IMG/VR virus record: IMGVR_UViG_3300030107_002094
Location: 1 to 40,948 of that record
Length of the DNA stretch: 40,948 nt
Direction: 5' to 3' (one strand)
Source: a virus
Part shown: piece by piece, positions 18,877 to 25,938 of the stretch
Layout: every line of letters starts with the position of its first letter
Numbering within the stretch: position 1 is the first letter of the stretch
Notes under the pieces: model-generated
What the model saw: the letters and a program-made list of their open reading frames with translations, nothing else
What the model was told of the DNA's origin: nothing
The model's database searches: none
Translations under genes and position numbers: made by a program

Positions 18877-20883
18877 CTATGCTTGCGAAGCTTTGGTTTC
18901 TGAGTTAACCGCTTGTTTTAAGCTAGACAAATCCTCGCTGACCATGCGGGTTTTGTCTCTCTGTCGTGCTTGTTCCAGTTTTGCGCTTGATTTGATGTTG
19001 CTGACCGCTTCCGAAACCGGTTTCGTAGCTTCACTAATTTCAGCACGCATATTAGCATGGAACACTTCACGCTCTCGAGTCTGCAAGTCGCCTTGCATTC
19101 TCTTAAGTTCTTCCTGCGCTTGTTGTAATTGCGCTTGTAAATTTGCTATTTCTCCCATTCTTTGCATTAAAGACGCCTTATCTATGTCGCCTTTCATATT
19201 CATAATAACTTGCGTTTTATCATAAATACCCGCATTTAAGAGAGTTAAATCTTTTTGTAGTTCTGCCATAGGGGACTTAGACCTAGTAGAACCAACAACA
19301 ACCCTTACATCAAATTGAGCTGTTTGCATATCATATAATCTTTTTACTGCTCCGGTTTTATCATCAATAACTGGAATATTTAACTGTACTTCACTTTCAT
19401 CTCCAACTGGACTTACAATTCTTAATGTTCTTTGTTGGTCATAAACGCTAGGCATCCACTCAACAATAACTTTTGCTGAACGAGTTAACATATCGTATAT
19501 AGGCAATATTTTCCAGTTTTGTTTTCTAGAACTTGATTCATCCATTATTTGAGCTTCCCCTACAGTACCCGGTGCGCCTTGAGAGTTACCTTGGAGGAAT
19601 TTATATGCGCCAAAAACTGTTTCTATATCAATTTCATATCTTGATTTTTCAGTATATAACTGCGAAGAAACAGCTGGCGGGGCGAATTCTTTTATTTTCC
19701 CAGAGGCAAGCGCACCGGGATTTGCTCTTATGATAGCGTTAGGGATGTGCCATTTTTGAATTTCACTAGCATCAATCGCTCCATCTTCATAGAGGAGCTT
19801 AAAGTTTGTAGTAGCATTGGTATGTGATATAATTAATGCTTCAGTTCTGTTTAACATTCTCTGAGGTGTTTTAGCGTGACGAACATCTCCACTTGGAAAT
19901 GGATTACCAGCATGCTCATTACAAGCAACTGCTATTGGATATTCCGAAATAGGAAGTATTTCATCGTATAAAACTGTATCACCGACAACAAAGACTTCTC
20001 TTACTTTTGTTTGGTAAGCTAATTGCTCTGTAATAATTCCTTTTTCAAGAAAATCCTCATATTGCTCATCTTTAATTAATTCTTTGTACTCTTCTTTGGT
20101 ATATAATTGGTTTTTTCCAGTATTTTGGTCAAGAATAAGTGCATGCGGAACATTTACTTTTGTAAAATAACAATATTTACGAACTCTTTCTTGATGGTCT
20201 AAAGCCATATCTCCAGAAGTCTCAATGTGGTCTCTAGAATATTTGCCTGAAGATTTTTCATTTCTATCATCATCATCTTTAGCTTTTTCTATTTCCTTAG
20301 CATAGTTTGGAAATAAAATTTTTAAATGTTCTTTTGTATGAATATCGGAATAAATAATTGCGCTAGCATCAGAAAAATCAGGCATTGAGCAATTTGGGTC
20401 AACAAAAATTGACTCTGGAGGCATTCTCTTAGCTTTAATACTTCCAAGACCGCCATCTGCTTGCCAATCTGGGTAGATATACATACAAGCTATTCCTTTA
20501 ACAATAAAATCCTTACACGCTTGACGAAAATGAACATCTCCATCAGAATCATACCAAATTTTATCTAACAGTTGGTCAAAAACATAGGCAACATCATTAT
20601 CTGTTTTTCCTACAGAATGAACATCCCACTCCGGAGCGGACGCTGCAATGTTAGCCAATACTTGCTCAACGGCAGGGCGTATTTTATTGTTAGCTTCGGG
20701 GGGTTGACCCACGCTGAGCAAGTAGTTCTTTTGAGATTTAGTCAACTGAGAACCGAGATAAAATTCATGGTCTTCAGCCATTTGGTAGCGGTACTCGCTA
20801 GAACTACTTTCAAAAAGTAGATAATCAGAACGAACTTCCTCCGCAGTAATTTCTTTCGTGTCTAGCTTAGCTAAGTTTAACAT
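18877..20883 (-). CDS. Portal protein (668 aa, P22-type)
   Basis: A 668-residue protein with the pattern of P22-type portals: an early segment YRYQMAEDHEFYLGSQLTK, an IRPAVEQVLANI helix, FIVKGIACMYIYPDW, RMPPESIFVDPNCSMPDFSD, and later SEYPIAVACNEHAGNPFPSG. The C-terminal 120 residues form a Gln/Glu-rich coiled coil (QAQLQQAQEELKRMQGDLQ), probably the barrel. It forms the dodecameric DNA entry ring and binds the terminase. Neighbours are the nuclease-like gene and terL upstream and the scaffold downstream. Starts at ATG 20883, just after an 11-bp-phased repeat. Confidence 0.9.
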   Translation of the reverse strand: MLNLAKLDTKEITAEEVRSDYLLFESSSSEYRYQMAEDHEFYLGSQLTKSQKNYLLSVGQPPEANNKIRPAVEQVLANIAASAPEWDVHSVGKTDNDVAYVFDQLLDKIWYDSDGDVHFRQACKDFIVKGIACMYIYPDWQADGGLGSIKAKRMPPESIFVDPNCSMPDFSDASAIIYSDIHTKEHLKILFPNYAKEIEKAKDDDDRNEKSSGKYSRDHIETSGDMALDHQERVRKYCYFTKVNVPHALILDQNTGKNQLYTKEEYKELIKDEQYEDFLEKGIITEQLAYQTKVREVFVVGDTVLYDEILPISEYPIAVACNEHAGNPFPSGDVRHAKTPQRMLNRTEALIISHTNATTNFKLLYEDGAIDASEIQKWHIPNAIIRANPGALASGKIKEFAPPAVSSQLYTEKSRYEIDIETVFGAYKFLQGNSQGAPGTVGEAQIMDESSSRKQNWKILPIYDMLTRSAKVIVEWMPSVYDQQRTLRIVSPVGDESEVQLNIPVIDDKTGAVKRLYDMQTAQFDVRVVVGSTRSKSPMAELQKDLTLLNAGIYDKTQVIMNMKGDIDKASLMQRMGEIANLQAQLQQAQEELKRMQGDLQTREREVFHANMRAEISEATKPVSEAVSNIKSSAKLEQARQRDKTRMVSEDLSSLKQAVNSETKASQA

Positions 20884-20895
20884 ATGTATGAGCTT

Positions 20896-20914
20896 ATGTT
20901 ACAAAAATGTTACA
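20896..20914 (-). promoter_or_regulatory. 11-bp-phased direct repeat upstream of portal gene (Pho-box-like)
   Basis: ATGTTACA begins at 20896 and again at 20907, 11 bases apart, separated by AAA. It is the same element seen before the capsid gene, 13 bases from the portal ATG. These are the only two places where I see it, so it probably marks regulated late-gene starts. Confidence 0.5.
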
Positions 20915-20920
20915 GTATTA

Positions 20921-21301
20921 TCAAAATTTTTTGTTTAATAAAATTAATGTGCTAATTGGAGCTAAGATTATATCGCTTGTATTATCATCTCCGCCTTTTA
21001 CTATGCTTGCTAACTCGTTTAAATACAAATACTTAACTGCTTTTCTTAACTTATCTACCTTAAATAACATTGAAAATTTAATATCTCCATCTATGGTGAA
21101 ATTGTGAATCCACCATTTAGCTTCTGTTGTTGATATTCCACTAGGCTTACCTCGGGAGCGTATTTCAATAGCCATATTGCCAGTATCTGCCCAAATATCT
21201 CTTTCTGTTTTAACCTCAATAGAACCATCTCCCTCAAACAATTCTTTTATTTTTTTTTCATAAATTTGACCAAAGTCTAGGTCAATGTCAAAATTGCCCA
21301 T
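20921..21301 (-). CDS. PD-(D/E)XK-like nuclease family protein (126 aa)
   Basis: A 126-residue protein with DLDFGQIYEKKIKELF, then IEVKTERD (a likely E-x-K catalytic strand at about 33-40), then GNMAIEIRSRGKPSGISTT followed by AKWW. This arrangement (upstream Glu, E-V-K strand, GNxAIE, RGKPSGI) matches small restriction-endonuclease-fold proteins often encoded in phages near DNA-processing genes. It lies between terL and portal, sharing one base with terL's stop region, so a packaging-associated nuclease role is possible. Catalytic activity and substrate are not shown. Confidence 0.65.
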   Translation of the reverse strand: MGNFDIDLDFGQIYEKKIKELFEGDGSIEVKTERDIWADTGNMAIEIRSRGKPSGISTTEAKWWIHNFTIDGDIKFSMLFKVDKLRKAVKYLYLNELASIVKGGDDNTSDIILAPISTLILLNKKF

Positions 21302-22968
21302 TACGCCTCAATAAAATCAGACGCAGTAAAGGTTTGCCCTGTTTCCCAATCCACTTCCATAACTGGTAATGGAGCCATCCACTCACCATGCTCATTTTGT
21401 TCTACATCAGGCGCCCAAATATCATCAATAGCCCAACGTAAAGCATCTAGGGTATCTTTTTTAAACGTACCATGTTCTTTAAAGTTCAATAATTCTGTCT
21501 CTAATTCTTCATGGTCTTCTTTTAAAAATACTGAATGAGACGCAAAATGAGGTTGCATCTGTTTAATTCTGTAATACTTGGTCTTGATTGCTTGTCTGGT
21601 GTTAATATTATAAAACCTACCTGTAAGCTTAGAATGTCTTCTTACATAATCTGCTAGCATGACATGTCCTGTTTCCTCAATTTTAATATCTTTTGGATTA
21701 TATCTATCTGCTAGCTCAAAAATTCTGTCAGCACCATCCATAGGAGCTACTTGTCCTCGAAAATAATCTAGAACATAAATATTATATTCTTTATCTACTG
21801 CGATAACCATAATTACAGTATAATCGGCTTTTACATTCTCACTTGATGCAGGGTCAACTCCTAAAAAGATATTTACAGGTAGCTTTGCCCTTCTGCCCTC
21901 GTCTGTTCTTAAAATAAAACTTTGCTTATCTTCATAGATATATTTTCCTTCCCAATAGCGCATATCTTTTTCTTTAAAGATTCTAAAGCTATCATCTACA
22001 GGAATATTTTGATATTCTTGATAAAAATAAGCTATATCGCCTTCAGACTTTAATCTTTCTTTTTCTGCAATTAACCATTTATAAGGTCTTCTATCTTCCC
22101 ATAAAACCTTTACTTTTCCATTTTTATCTTTAAATTCATTTCCTGTTGTTCCAAATTTACCTTTAGGCATATCCTGTGGAATTGCTTGAAAGAATAAAGA
22201 CTTCCAACCCTTGACCTTATAATTACCATCTTTATCATAAGCTAGTGGACCGGCAATTCTATTTAAATATGCGTCCGTATCAACTATGGTGCCTATAAAT
22301 ACAAGTTTTGCATCCCCAGAACCCGGGATGACCGCAGCATTCAGCCAGCGCCGGAATTTATCGCGAGCTGTAGGGGTAGTACTATTCGACTCACCTTCTC
22401 CATCATCAATTATCGTCAATGTAGGACGATAAGCTCCATACTTTAATCCACGAACCTTTTGACCAGTACCACGAATTAAACATTTACACATAATACTCGG
22501 TTTACCACTATCATCAAACGCGCCAATAACTTCTTTTTCTTCTTTCCCCCAGATAGAGCCTTTTCTATCTCCAAAAAAATATTGAATCTTAGGGTTAAAC
22601 TCTATTTCATTACCAATCGCCTCTAAATTATACTTAGACTGCATCTCTGATTCTGAAATAAGTAATAAAAATTTCTCTTCGCCGAATAATATCCTATGTA
22701 AAGGGTAGATAAGATTGATAAATGTTGATTTTGCGTGGTCTCTTGGCGCTACTACGGCTAGCTTATCGCCTGACGCCATACCTATTAAGGTTTTTGCTAT
22801 TTCGCGGTGAAAATCTGGAGATTTGGAACGCACATGATAATGCATTGAATTTTCTTCATCCCCAAATAATATTTCAGCAAACGTAAAAATGTCCAAATAC
22901 ATTGCTTGGAGCATTTCTACTTTTTGTTTTTCGGACAGCGCTTTTAATTTTTTTTCAACTTTCGCCAT
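21301..22968 (-). CDS. terL: Terminase large subunit (555 aa)
   Basis: The DNA-packaging motor. The ATPase domain has a Walker-A-like APRDHAKST at 74-82 and Walker B LTIIDDGEGE at 184-193; VFIGTIVDTDAY at about 223-234 is the coupling region. The nuclease domain begins at about 365 with FLGVDPASS (Asp372), Asp382, IKIEETG (Glu431), and a late Asp in KKDTLDALRWAIDD. All expected catalytic acids are present, and 555 aa is a usual length. It overlaps the preceding small gene by 14 bases. It works with the small subunit and portal to cut and pump DNA. Confidence 0.95.
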   Translation of the reverse strand: MAKVEKKLKALSEKQKVEMLQAMYLDIFTFAEILFGDEENSMHYHVRSKSPDFHREIAKTLIGMASGDKLAVVAPRDHAKSTFINLIYPLHRILFGEEKFLLLISESEMQSKYNLEAIGNEIEFNPKIQYFFGDRKGSIWGKEEKEVIGAFDDSGKPSIMCKCLIRGTGQKVRGLKYGAYRPTLTIIDDGEGESNSTTPTARDKFRRWLNAAVIPGSGDAKLVFIGTIVDTDAYLNRIAGPLAYDKDGNYKVKGWKSLFFQAIPQDMPKGKFGTTGNEFKDKNGKVKVLWEDRRPYKWLIAEKERLKSEGDIAYFYQEYQNIPVDDSFRIFKEKDMRYWEGKYIYEDKQSFILRTDEGRRAKLPVNIFLGVDPASSENVKADYTVIMVIAVDKEYNIYVLDYFRGQVAPMDGADRIFELADRYNPKDIKIEETGHVMLADYVRRHSKLTGRFYNINTRQAIKTKYYRIKQMQPHFASHSVFLKEDHEELETELLNFKEHGTFKKDTLDALRWAIDDIWAPDVEQNEHGEWMAPLPVMEVDWETGQTFTASDFIEA

Positions 22969-23182
22969 TCTGTCCCGTAAATGCTTCTATGTGTTTAATT
23001 TGTTCTTTATAAGAATCTATATCTTCTAGTAGTGTGAGTATAAATCTAGCAACATGACCATCAATCTCATAATAAACATTATTAATGTTCATTATAGCTA
23101 GTTCATTCACATTAATTTCATCACTTTGAGACTGAGGCTGACTTATGTACCCCGTTGTCTTTACTGTCTTGTTTCGCTCCAT
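22955..23182 (-). CDS. Small protein between terS and terL (75 aa, start uncertain)
   Basis: An open frame overlapping the 3' end of terS by 62 bases and the start of terL by 14. I chose the ATG at 23182 because a longer version (ATG at 23260, 101 aa) would overlap terS by 140 bases; an ATG at 23092 is also possible. The product is acidic and polar (GYISQPQSQSDEINVNELAI), with a C-terminal helix IDSYKEQIKHIEAF. It could be a packaging accessory. No family recognised. Confidence 0.55.
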   Translation of the reverse strand: MERNKTVKTTGYISQPQSQSDEINVNELAIMNINNVYYEIDGHVARFILTLLEDIDSYKEQIKHIEAFTGQNGES

Positions 23183-23927
23183 ATGTGGTTTCCGCAATGG
23201 TTTTTCGTACAGAAGATAATTTTTTAATGTCGCCATCAGATAAAGCGAATACACCTTCAATTTGCTCTTCCTTCTTTTCTTTAGTAAGATGTCCTAGCAT
23301 ATCACTTACGCGGTTTAACGCATTTAATTTTGTTGCTGCGGGAGTATCTCCTTCTATTAAATCGCGATATTTATCAGCAACATAATCATCATCCATTCCT
23401 AGCGCGCTTAGTTTTTCTCTCATGTTCATTGATATATACTCCCTGATGTGTTTTCTTTTCAGAATTGTCAACCCACGACGTAAGGCTTGCTCTGGATTAT
23501 TGTCTTTATAAACAGATTGATAAGCAAGAACAACGGATTCGGTGTCCCACATACCAAGCTTGTTTGTAATCCCGTGTAAAAATAAAAAATCAACGAATGT
23601 TTTTTGCTTTGCAGTCGGTCTAACATCTTTGATTAAATCGCCCACATAGCGGTTATCCAAATCCCAATCGTGCTGTTTTTGTGCATAATAATGTTTTTTA
23701 TGGCAACCGCGCTCTCCATAGCCGGTTCTGATAAAAATATATGGTTTTTTTGTGTTAGCAAACTTTTTTGTCTTTTTCCCCGTGCATTGTATTACTTTTT
23801 TGTCCGCAGTTAGTATCCAATCGCCGATTTCGGCGTCTCTCCAGTTATCTACAGGGGTAATTCCACGCTTTTTCGCCTCTTTAGGAGAATATTGGTCAAA
23901 TTCTTTACCCCTGCAAGTAACTTTCAT
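23121..23927 (-). CDS. terS: Terminase small subunit with extra N-terminal domain (268 aa)
   Basis: Residues about 100-268 match small terminases: PTAKQKTFVDFLFLHGITN, LAYQSVYKDNNPEQALRRG and KLNALNRVSDMLGHLTKEK, with a helix-turn-helix region then an oligomerisation helix. Residues 1-95 are additional and look like a small beta domain (WRDAEIGDWILTADKKVIQC), followed by GYGERGCHKKHYYA. The small subunit recognises packaging-site DNA and loads the large subunit. It directly precedes terL (with one small gene between) and follows the 65-aa gene by 4 bases. The start at 23927 is supported by tight spacing. Confidence 0.8.
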   Translation of the reverse strand: MKVTCRGKEFDQYSPKEAKKRGITPVDNWRDAEIGDWILTADKKVIQCTGKKTKKFANTKKPYIFIRTGYGERGCHKKHYYAQKQHDWDLDNRYVGDLIKDVRPTAKQKTFVDFLFLHGITNKLGMWDTESVVLAYQSVYKDNNPEQALRRGLTILKRKHIREYISMNMREKLSALGMDDDYVADKYRDLIEGDTPAATKLNALNRVSDMLGHLTKEKKEEQIEGVFALSDGDIKKLSSVRKTIAETTYGAKQDSKDNGVHKSASVSK

Positions 23928-23931
23928 TGGA

Positions 23932-24129
23932 CTATCCCTGATAAGCCCCTTTTTCTTCTACTTTGTACGAAACATAGTCTTTTCCACCTTGAGAAGTCTT
24001 CTTCCATCCAGCAATCTTTACTTCTTTTCCGTTTATCTTACCTTGACCCGTGAAATCAGGTTGATTTTCACTCGTTTTGTTATCGTTGTCAAAAATAGAG
24101 AATGTGTTATCTTTTGGTTCAAATGGCAT
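23932..24129 (-). CDS. DUF736-like small protein, first gene of the late block (65 aa)
   Basis: A 65-residue protein: a short polar N-terminus with SIFDNDNKTSENQPDF, then GKINGKEVKIAGWKKTSQGG followed by KDYVSYKV. The NxxSIF...P-D-(F/Y)-TG...W-x-K-T...GK pattern is shared by small phage proteins related to DUF736 and is thought to be a compact beta fold. Function unknown; an OB-like nucleic-acid-binding role is sometimes suspected. It is the promoter-proximal gene of the minus-strand late block, with Shine-Dalgarno AGGAG 6 bases before the ATG, facing the divergent repeat region. Confidence 0.65.
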   Translation of the reverse strand: MPFEPKDNTFSIFDNDNKTSENQPDFTGQGKINGKEVKIAGWKKTSQGGKDYVSYKVEEKGAYQG

Positions 24130-24228
24130 TTAACGCTCCTGTTTTTTTGTTAAAAAATAATTTCAAGCCCCGCTTTAAATATAACGCTAAGAATATAGTA
24201 GTTAAAAGAAAAAAATGGTTGAATTCGC

Positions 24229-24258
24229 AACCTAAGGTTTATAAACCTAAGGTTTATA
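24229..24258. repeat. Two tandem 15-bp repeats (AACCTAAGGTTTATA)
   Basis: AACCTAAGGTTTATA occurs twice head to tail (24229-24243, 24244-24258). The unit contains a near-palindrome AACCTAAGGTT. An AT-rich stretch of alternating TATA follows to about 24290, a candidate DNA-unwinding element. AACCTAAG recurs in the structured stretch near 25240-25260. Confidence 0.8.
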
Positions 24259-24316
24259 TATATTAGATTTATATATATACTTAATATATACTTCTACTTC
24301 TACTTCTATATGTATG

Positions 24317-24360
24317 GCAAGGCTATAGCTAAGCTATAGCAAAGCTATGGCAAGGCTATG
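24317..24360. repeat. Four tandem 11-bp iterons (GCAAGGCTATA family)
   Basis: Four contiguous units: GCAAGGCTATA, GCTAAGCTATA, GCAAAGCTATG, GCAAGGCTATG. A decayed fifth (GCTTGGCTATT) is at about 24372. The 11-bp phase places each unit on the same helical face, as in initiator-binding iterons. The 14-mer GGCAAGGCTATAGC from this array recurs exactly inside the DUF1376-type gene near 34804-34817. Confidence 0.85.
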
Positions 24361-24411
24361 TTTTAAAAATGGCTTGGCTATTTAAGTGTTGATATTGTTA
24401 GATATAAAAAG

Positions 24412-24444
24412 CTACTCCCTGACTACTCCCTAACTACTCCTTTG
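24412..24444. repeat. Three tandem 11-bp repeats (CTACTCCCTAA family)
   Basis: CTACTCCCTGA, CTACTCCCTAA and CTACTCCTTTG follow head to tail with the same 11-bp period as the neighbouring array but a different sequence. This suggests a second protein-binding array in the same control region. Confidence 0.75.
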
Positions 24445-24782
24445 TGCAAATAAACACCAAATGAACACTTTTTTGCACACAATACACACTTTTATACGCA
24501 CTTAAAAACTGTGCGAAAAATGGATGGGACGTACTTTACGTAAGCACACCCCCTTCCGTTCGCGTTCGGTCTCGGCGATTTTCGTTGAGTACGCGTTTCG
24601 CGTTCGGCTCCTCTTCGGTGGCGCGCAATCCTCTCTATATTGCCGGCTTTCAGTCTTATTTTTGCCTACGTTTGGACACTATAGCCGTCGGTTATACAAG
24701 TTTCGCTAGGTTTTGGCTAGTTTGTAGCGGTAAATTTGATGGTCGCCGACGGACAGAATCAGTCGGATTTAAAACCATAAAT

Positions 24783-24807
24783 ACACGCGAAGGGTGACAC
24801 CTTACGC
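24783..24807 (+). promoter_or_regulatory. Hairpin in leader of first plus-strand gene
   Basis: ACGCG-AAGG pairs with CCTT-A-CGCGT across GTGACA, with one bulge. It ends about 20 bases before the ATG of the 98-aa gene, close enough to affect its ribosome access. The Shine-Dalgarno there (GAGAG) is weak. Confidence 0.45.
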
Positions 24808-24825
24808 GTAGAAAGCGAGAGCAAA

Positions 24826-25122
24826 ATGAGTATATATATAATAACACCCAACACCGACGACGTTGTCAACAAGAACGACAAGAACACCCAGTACACCCTA
24901 AAGGGTGTAACCAACGACGTTCCAACACCCGCGGAATTTAGCGCGTTGGATGCCTTTGCTGACCACTTCGAGACCGAGGAAGGGCAAATTGGAGACTACG
25001 CACGAGACCACGCGATGAAAACCGCACGGTCTGAGCGCGAAGAGGCTTGGCTCAATGCCGACGACGGATTGAAGGCATTACTCGACGAGAATGGGCAACT
25101 TCCACCGGACGCGTTCATTTAG
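24826..25122 (+). CDS. Acidic protein of unknown function, first plus-strand gene (98 aa)
   Basis: A 98-residue acidic protein beginning MSIYIITPNTDDVVNKND, with a helical C-terminal half (AEFSALDAFADHFETEEGQI). No recognised domain. Base composition is clearly richer in G+C (many GACGAC and GCG codons) than the late genes. The coding sequence holds four ACACCC motifs and a perfect inverted repeat TACACCCT/AGGGTGTA at 24892-24909, so it doubles as regulatory sequence. Its place next to the control region suggests an early-expressed protein, perhaps a small host- or DNA-interacting factor. That is inference. Confidence 0.6.
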   Translation: MSIYIITPNTDDVVNKNDKNTQYTLKGVTNDVPTPAEFSALDAFADHFETEEGQIGDYARDHAMKTARSEREEAWLNADDGLKALLDENGQLPPDAFI

Positions 25123-25141
25123 CCCCAACGCGTTCTGATAC

Positions 25142-25301
25142 ACCGGCAAAGCCGGTCAAAGCCTAGAGCGGTTCTATCCCTTTGGGATAGCTAGGTTCGA
25201 TTCCTAGCTAGGCTTCTATACCCTCGGCATAGACCGAGAAACCTAAGGATCAACCTAAGAAGGTTAGCTAGGGAGTAATACGAAGTATTACACCCAGCTA
25301 A
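25142..25301 (+). ncRNA. Structured non-coding stretch with chained hairpins
   Basis: Between the 98-aa and 159-aa genes four structures follow each other. They are ACCGGC-AAA-GCCGGT (25142-25156), a tRNA-like fold (25159-25215), CTCGG-CATAGA-CCGAG (25223-25238), and a strong hairpin at 25264-25301 (TTAGCT, GGG, GTAATAC, loop GAA, GTATTAC, CCC, AGCTAA). AACCT/AGGTT at 25252-25265 competes with the base of the last hairpin. No coding frame fits. The stretch is probably part of a structured leader or a small RNA. Confidence 0.5.
25159..25215 (+). ncRNA. D-armless tRNA-like element
   Basis: AAGCCTAG (25159-25166) pairs with CTAGGCTT (25208-25215) like an acceptor stem. Inside lie a hairpin CTATC-CCTTTGG-GATAG (25174-25190) and a perfect T-arm CTAGG-TTCGATT-CCTAG (25191-25207) with the canonical TTCGA. 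The D-arm is absent (only AGCGGTT remains), there is no variable loop, no encoded CCA, and the putative TTT anticodon lacks U33. It is therefore more a tRNA mimic or tRNA remnant than a working tRNA. Confidence 0.5.
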
Positions 25302-25398
25302 GACAAAAAATTGTGCTAGAACACCCTATAACGACGGCATAGGACACCCTAGCAAGAACACCCAAAACCATAGCCGTCATAAATGGAGTAAACACCCT

Positions 25399-25878
25399 AT
25401 GAAGAACAACATAGAAGCAGTAATAACACCCAACATTAAAAGTGATAACCCCTCGGATTATCTTTACAATGTCAAAGAGAAACACCCTGTTGTTTCTGTC
25501 GAGATTACAAATGGAGACTATACATGGCAAAGAAAGCTCGTCGGCTTTAGGACAGACATGGAGACTAGCATGGCGCTGAAAAATAAGCTTAATGTCGACC
25601 TATTAAGAGAGATAGCAAGGACTAATTGGGAGAACCATTACGACGAGGAAACAGACCATTATATGACCGATATGGAAAGTAGACTATTCATTGAGAAGTC
25701 AGAATGGAAAGAACTAGGATGGCAAAGCACTAGCTTTGAATTAGAAGATGCAGAAATTGAATTTGTCCTCGGTAAATGGTTTATTAACAACAGGGATTTA
25801 AAACAACTGATAGTTTTAGATACATGGACTAAAGACCGACCATTTTTAAAATGGGTATATAACTATTACCGAGGCTAG
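25399..25878 (+). CDS. Hypothetical protein (159 aa)
   Basis: A 159-residue acidic protein with several Trp and Tyr residues (GDYTWQRKLVGF, RTNWENHYDEETDHYM, LGKWFINNRDLKQL). Mixed alpha/beta by appearance, with no signal peptide, membrane segment or recognised motif. The start ATG lies 10 bases after GGAG, and two ACACCC copies fall at or just after the start. The stop codon is inside a 12-bp hairpin. Its location after the structured stretch suggests it may be under control of that RNA. Function unknown. Confidence 0.7.
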   Translation: MKNNIEAVITPNIKSDNPSDYLYNVKEKHPVVSVEITNGDYTWQRKLVGFRTDMETSMALKNKLNVDLLREIARTNWENHYDEETDHYMTDMESRLFIEKSEWKELGWQSTSFELEDAEIEFVLGKWFINNRDLKQLIVLDTWTKDRPFLKWVYNYYRG

Positions 25879-25905
25879 CATTTAAAAAAAAGCTTTAAAT
25901 GCTAG
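25875..25905 (+). terminator. 12-bp hairpin straddling a stop codon
   Basis: CTAGCATTTAAA pairs perfectly with TTTAAATGCTAG across a 7-base loop. The stem includes the TAG stop of the 159-aa gene. There is no T-run after it, so it may process or stabilise RNA rather than terminate. Confidence 0.6.
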
Positions 25906-25938
25906 AATAACCAATAACAAAACCATAGGAGAGAAACT

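Larger units (their letters stand above)
24130..24825. other. Divergent intergenic region; candidate origin/control region
   Basis: Nearly 700 bases with no convincing gene, between the divergently transcribed late (minus) and middle (plus) blocks. The left half is AT-rich and packed with short tandem repeats (listed separately). The right half, from about 24520, turns abruptly GC-rich, with CGCGTTCGG repeated near 24558 and 24599 and inverted CCGTCGG/CCGACGG near 24685 and 24745. Two short frames there have no Shine-Dalgarno or recognisable protein. The layout, iterons beside AT-rich DNA in a divergent spacer, suggests a replication origin and two outward promoters. Confidence 0.5.
24844..25487 (+). 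repeat. Cluster of ACACCC motifs
   Basis: ACACCC occurs on the plus strand at 24844, 24884, 24893, 24925, 25290, 25321, 25344, 25358, 25392, 25426 and 25482, mostly as AACACCC. One inverted copy at 24903 forms a palindrome with the copy at 24893. Spacing is irregular, and the motif lies in two genes and the spacer, in different reading frames, so it is a nucleotide-level signal. Nature unknown. Confidence 0.7.

Noticed and set aside
24524-24797. Two short plus-strand frames in the GC-rich spacer
   Set aside because: No Shine-Dalgarno, no recognisable protein pattern, overlapping frames and dense inverted repeats; better explained as non-coding control sequence.
25159-25215. Functional tRNA-Lys (TTT) gene
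   Set aside because: No D-arm, no variable loop, no U33, and the anticodon stem closes to a triloop; a working tRNA is unlikely.
25191-25215. attP core matching a host tRNA 3' end
   Set aside because: The T-arm and acceptor end would fit, but no integrase gene is visible and the upstream arm is complete and paired, which favours a self-contained fold.
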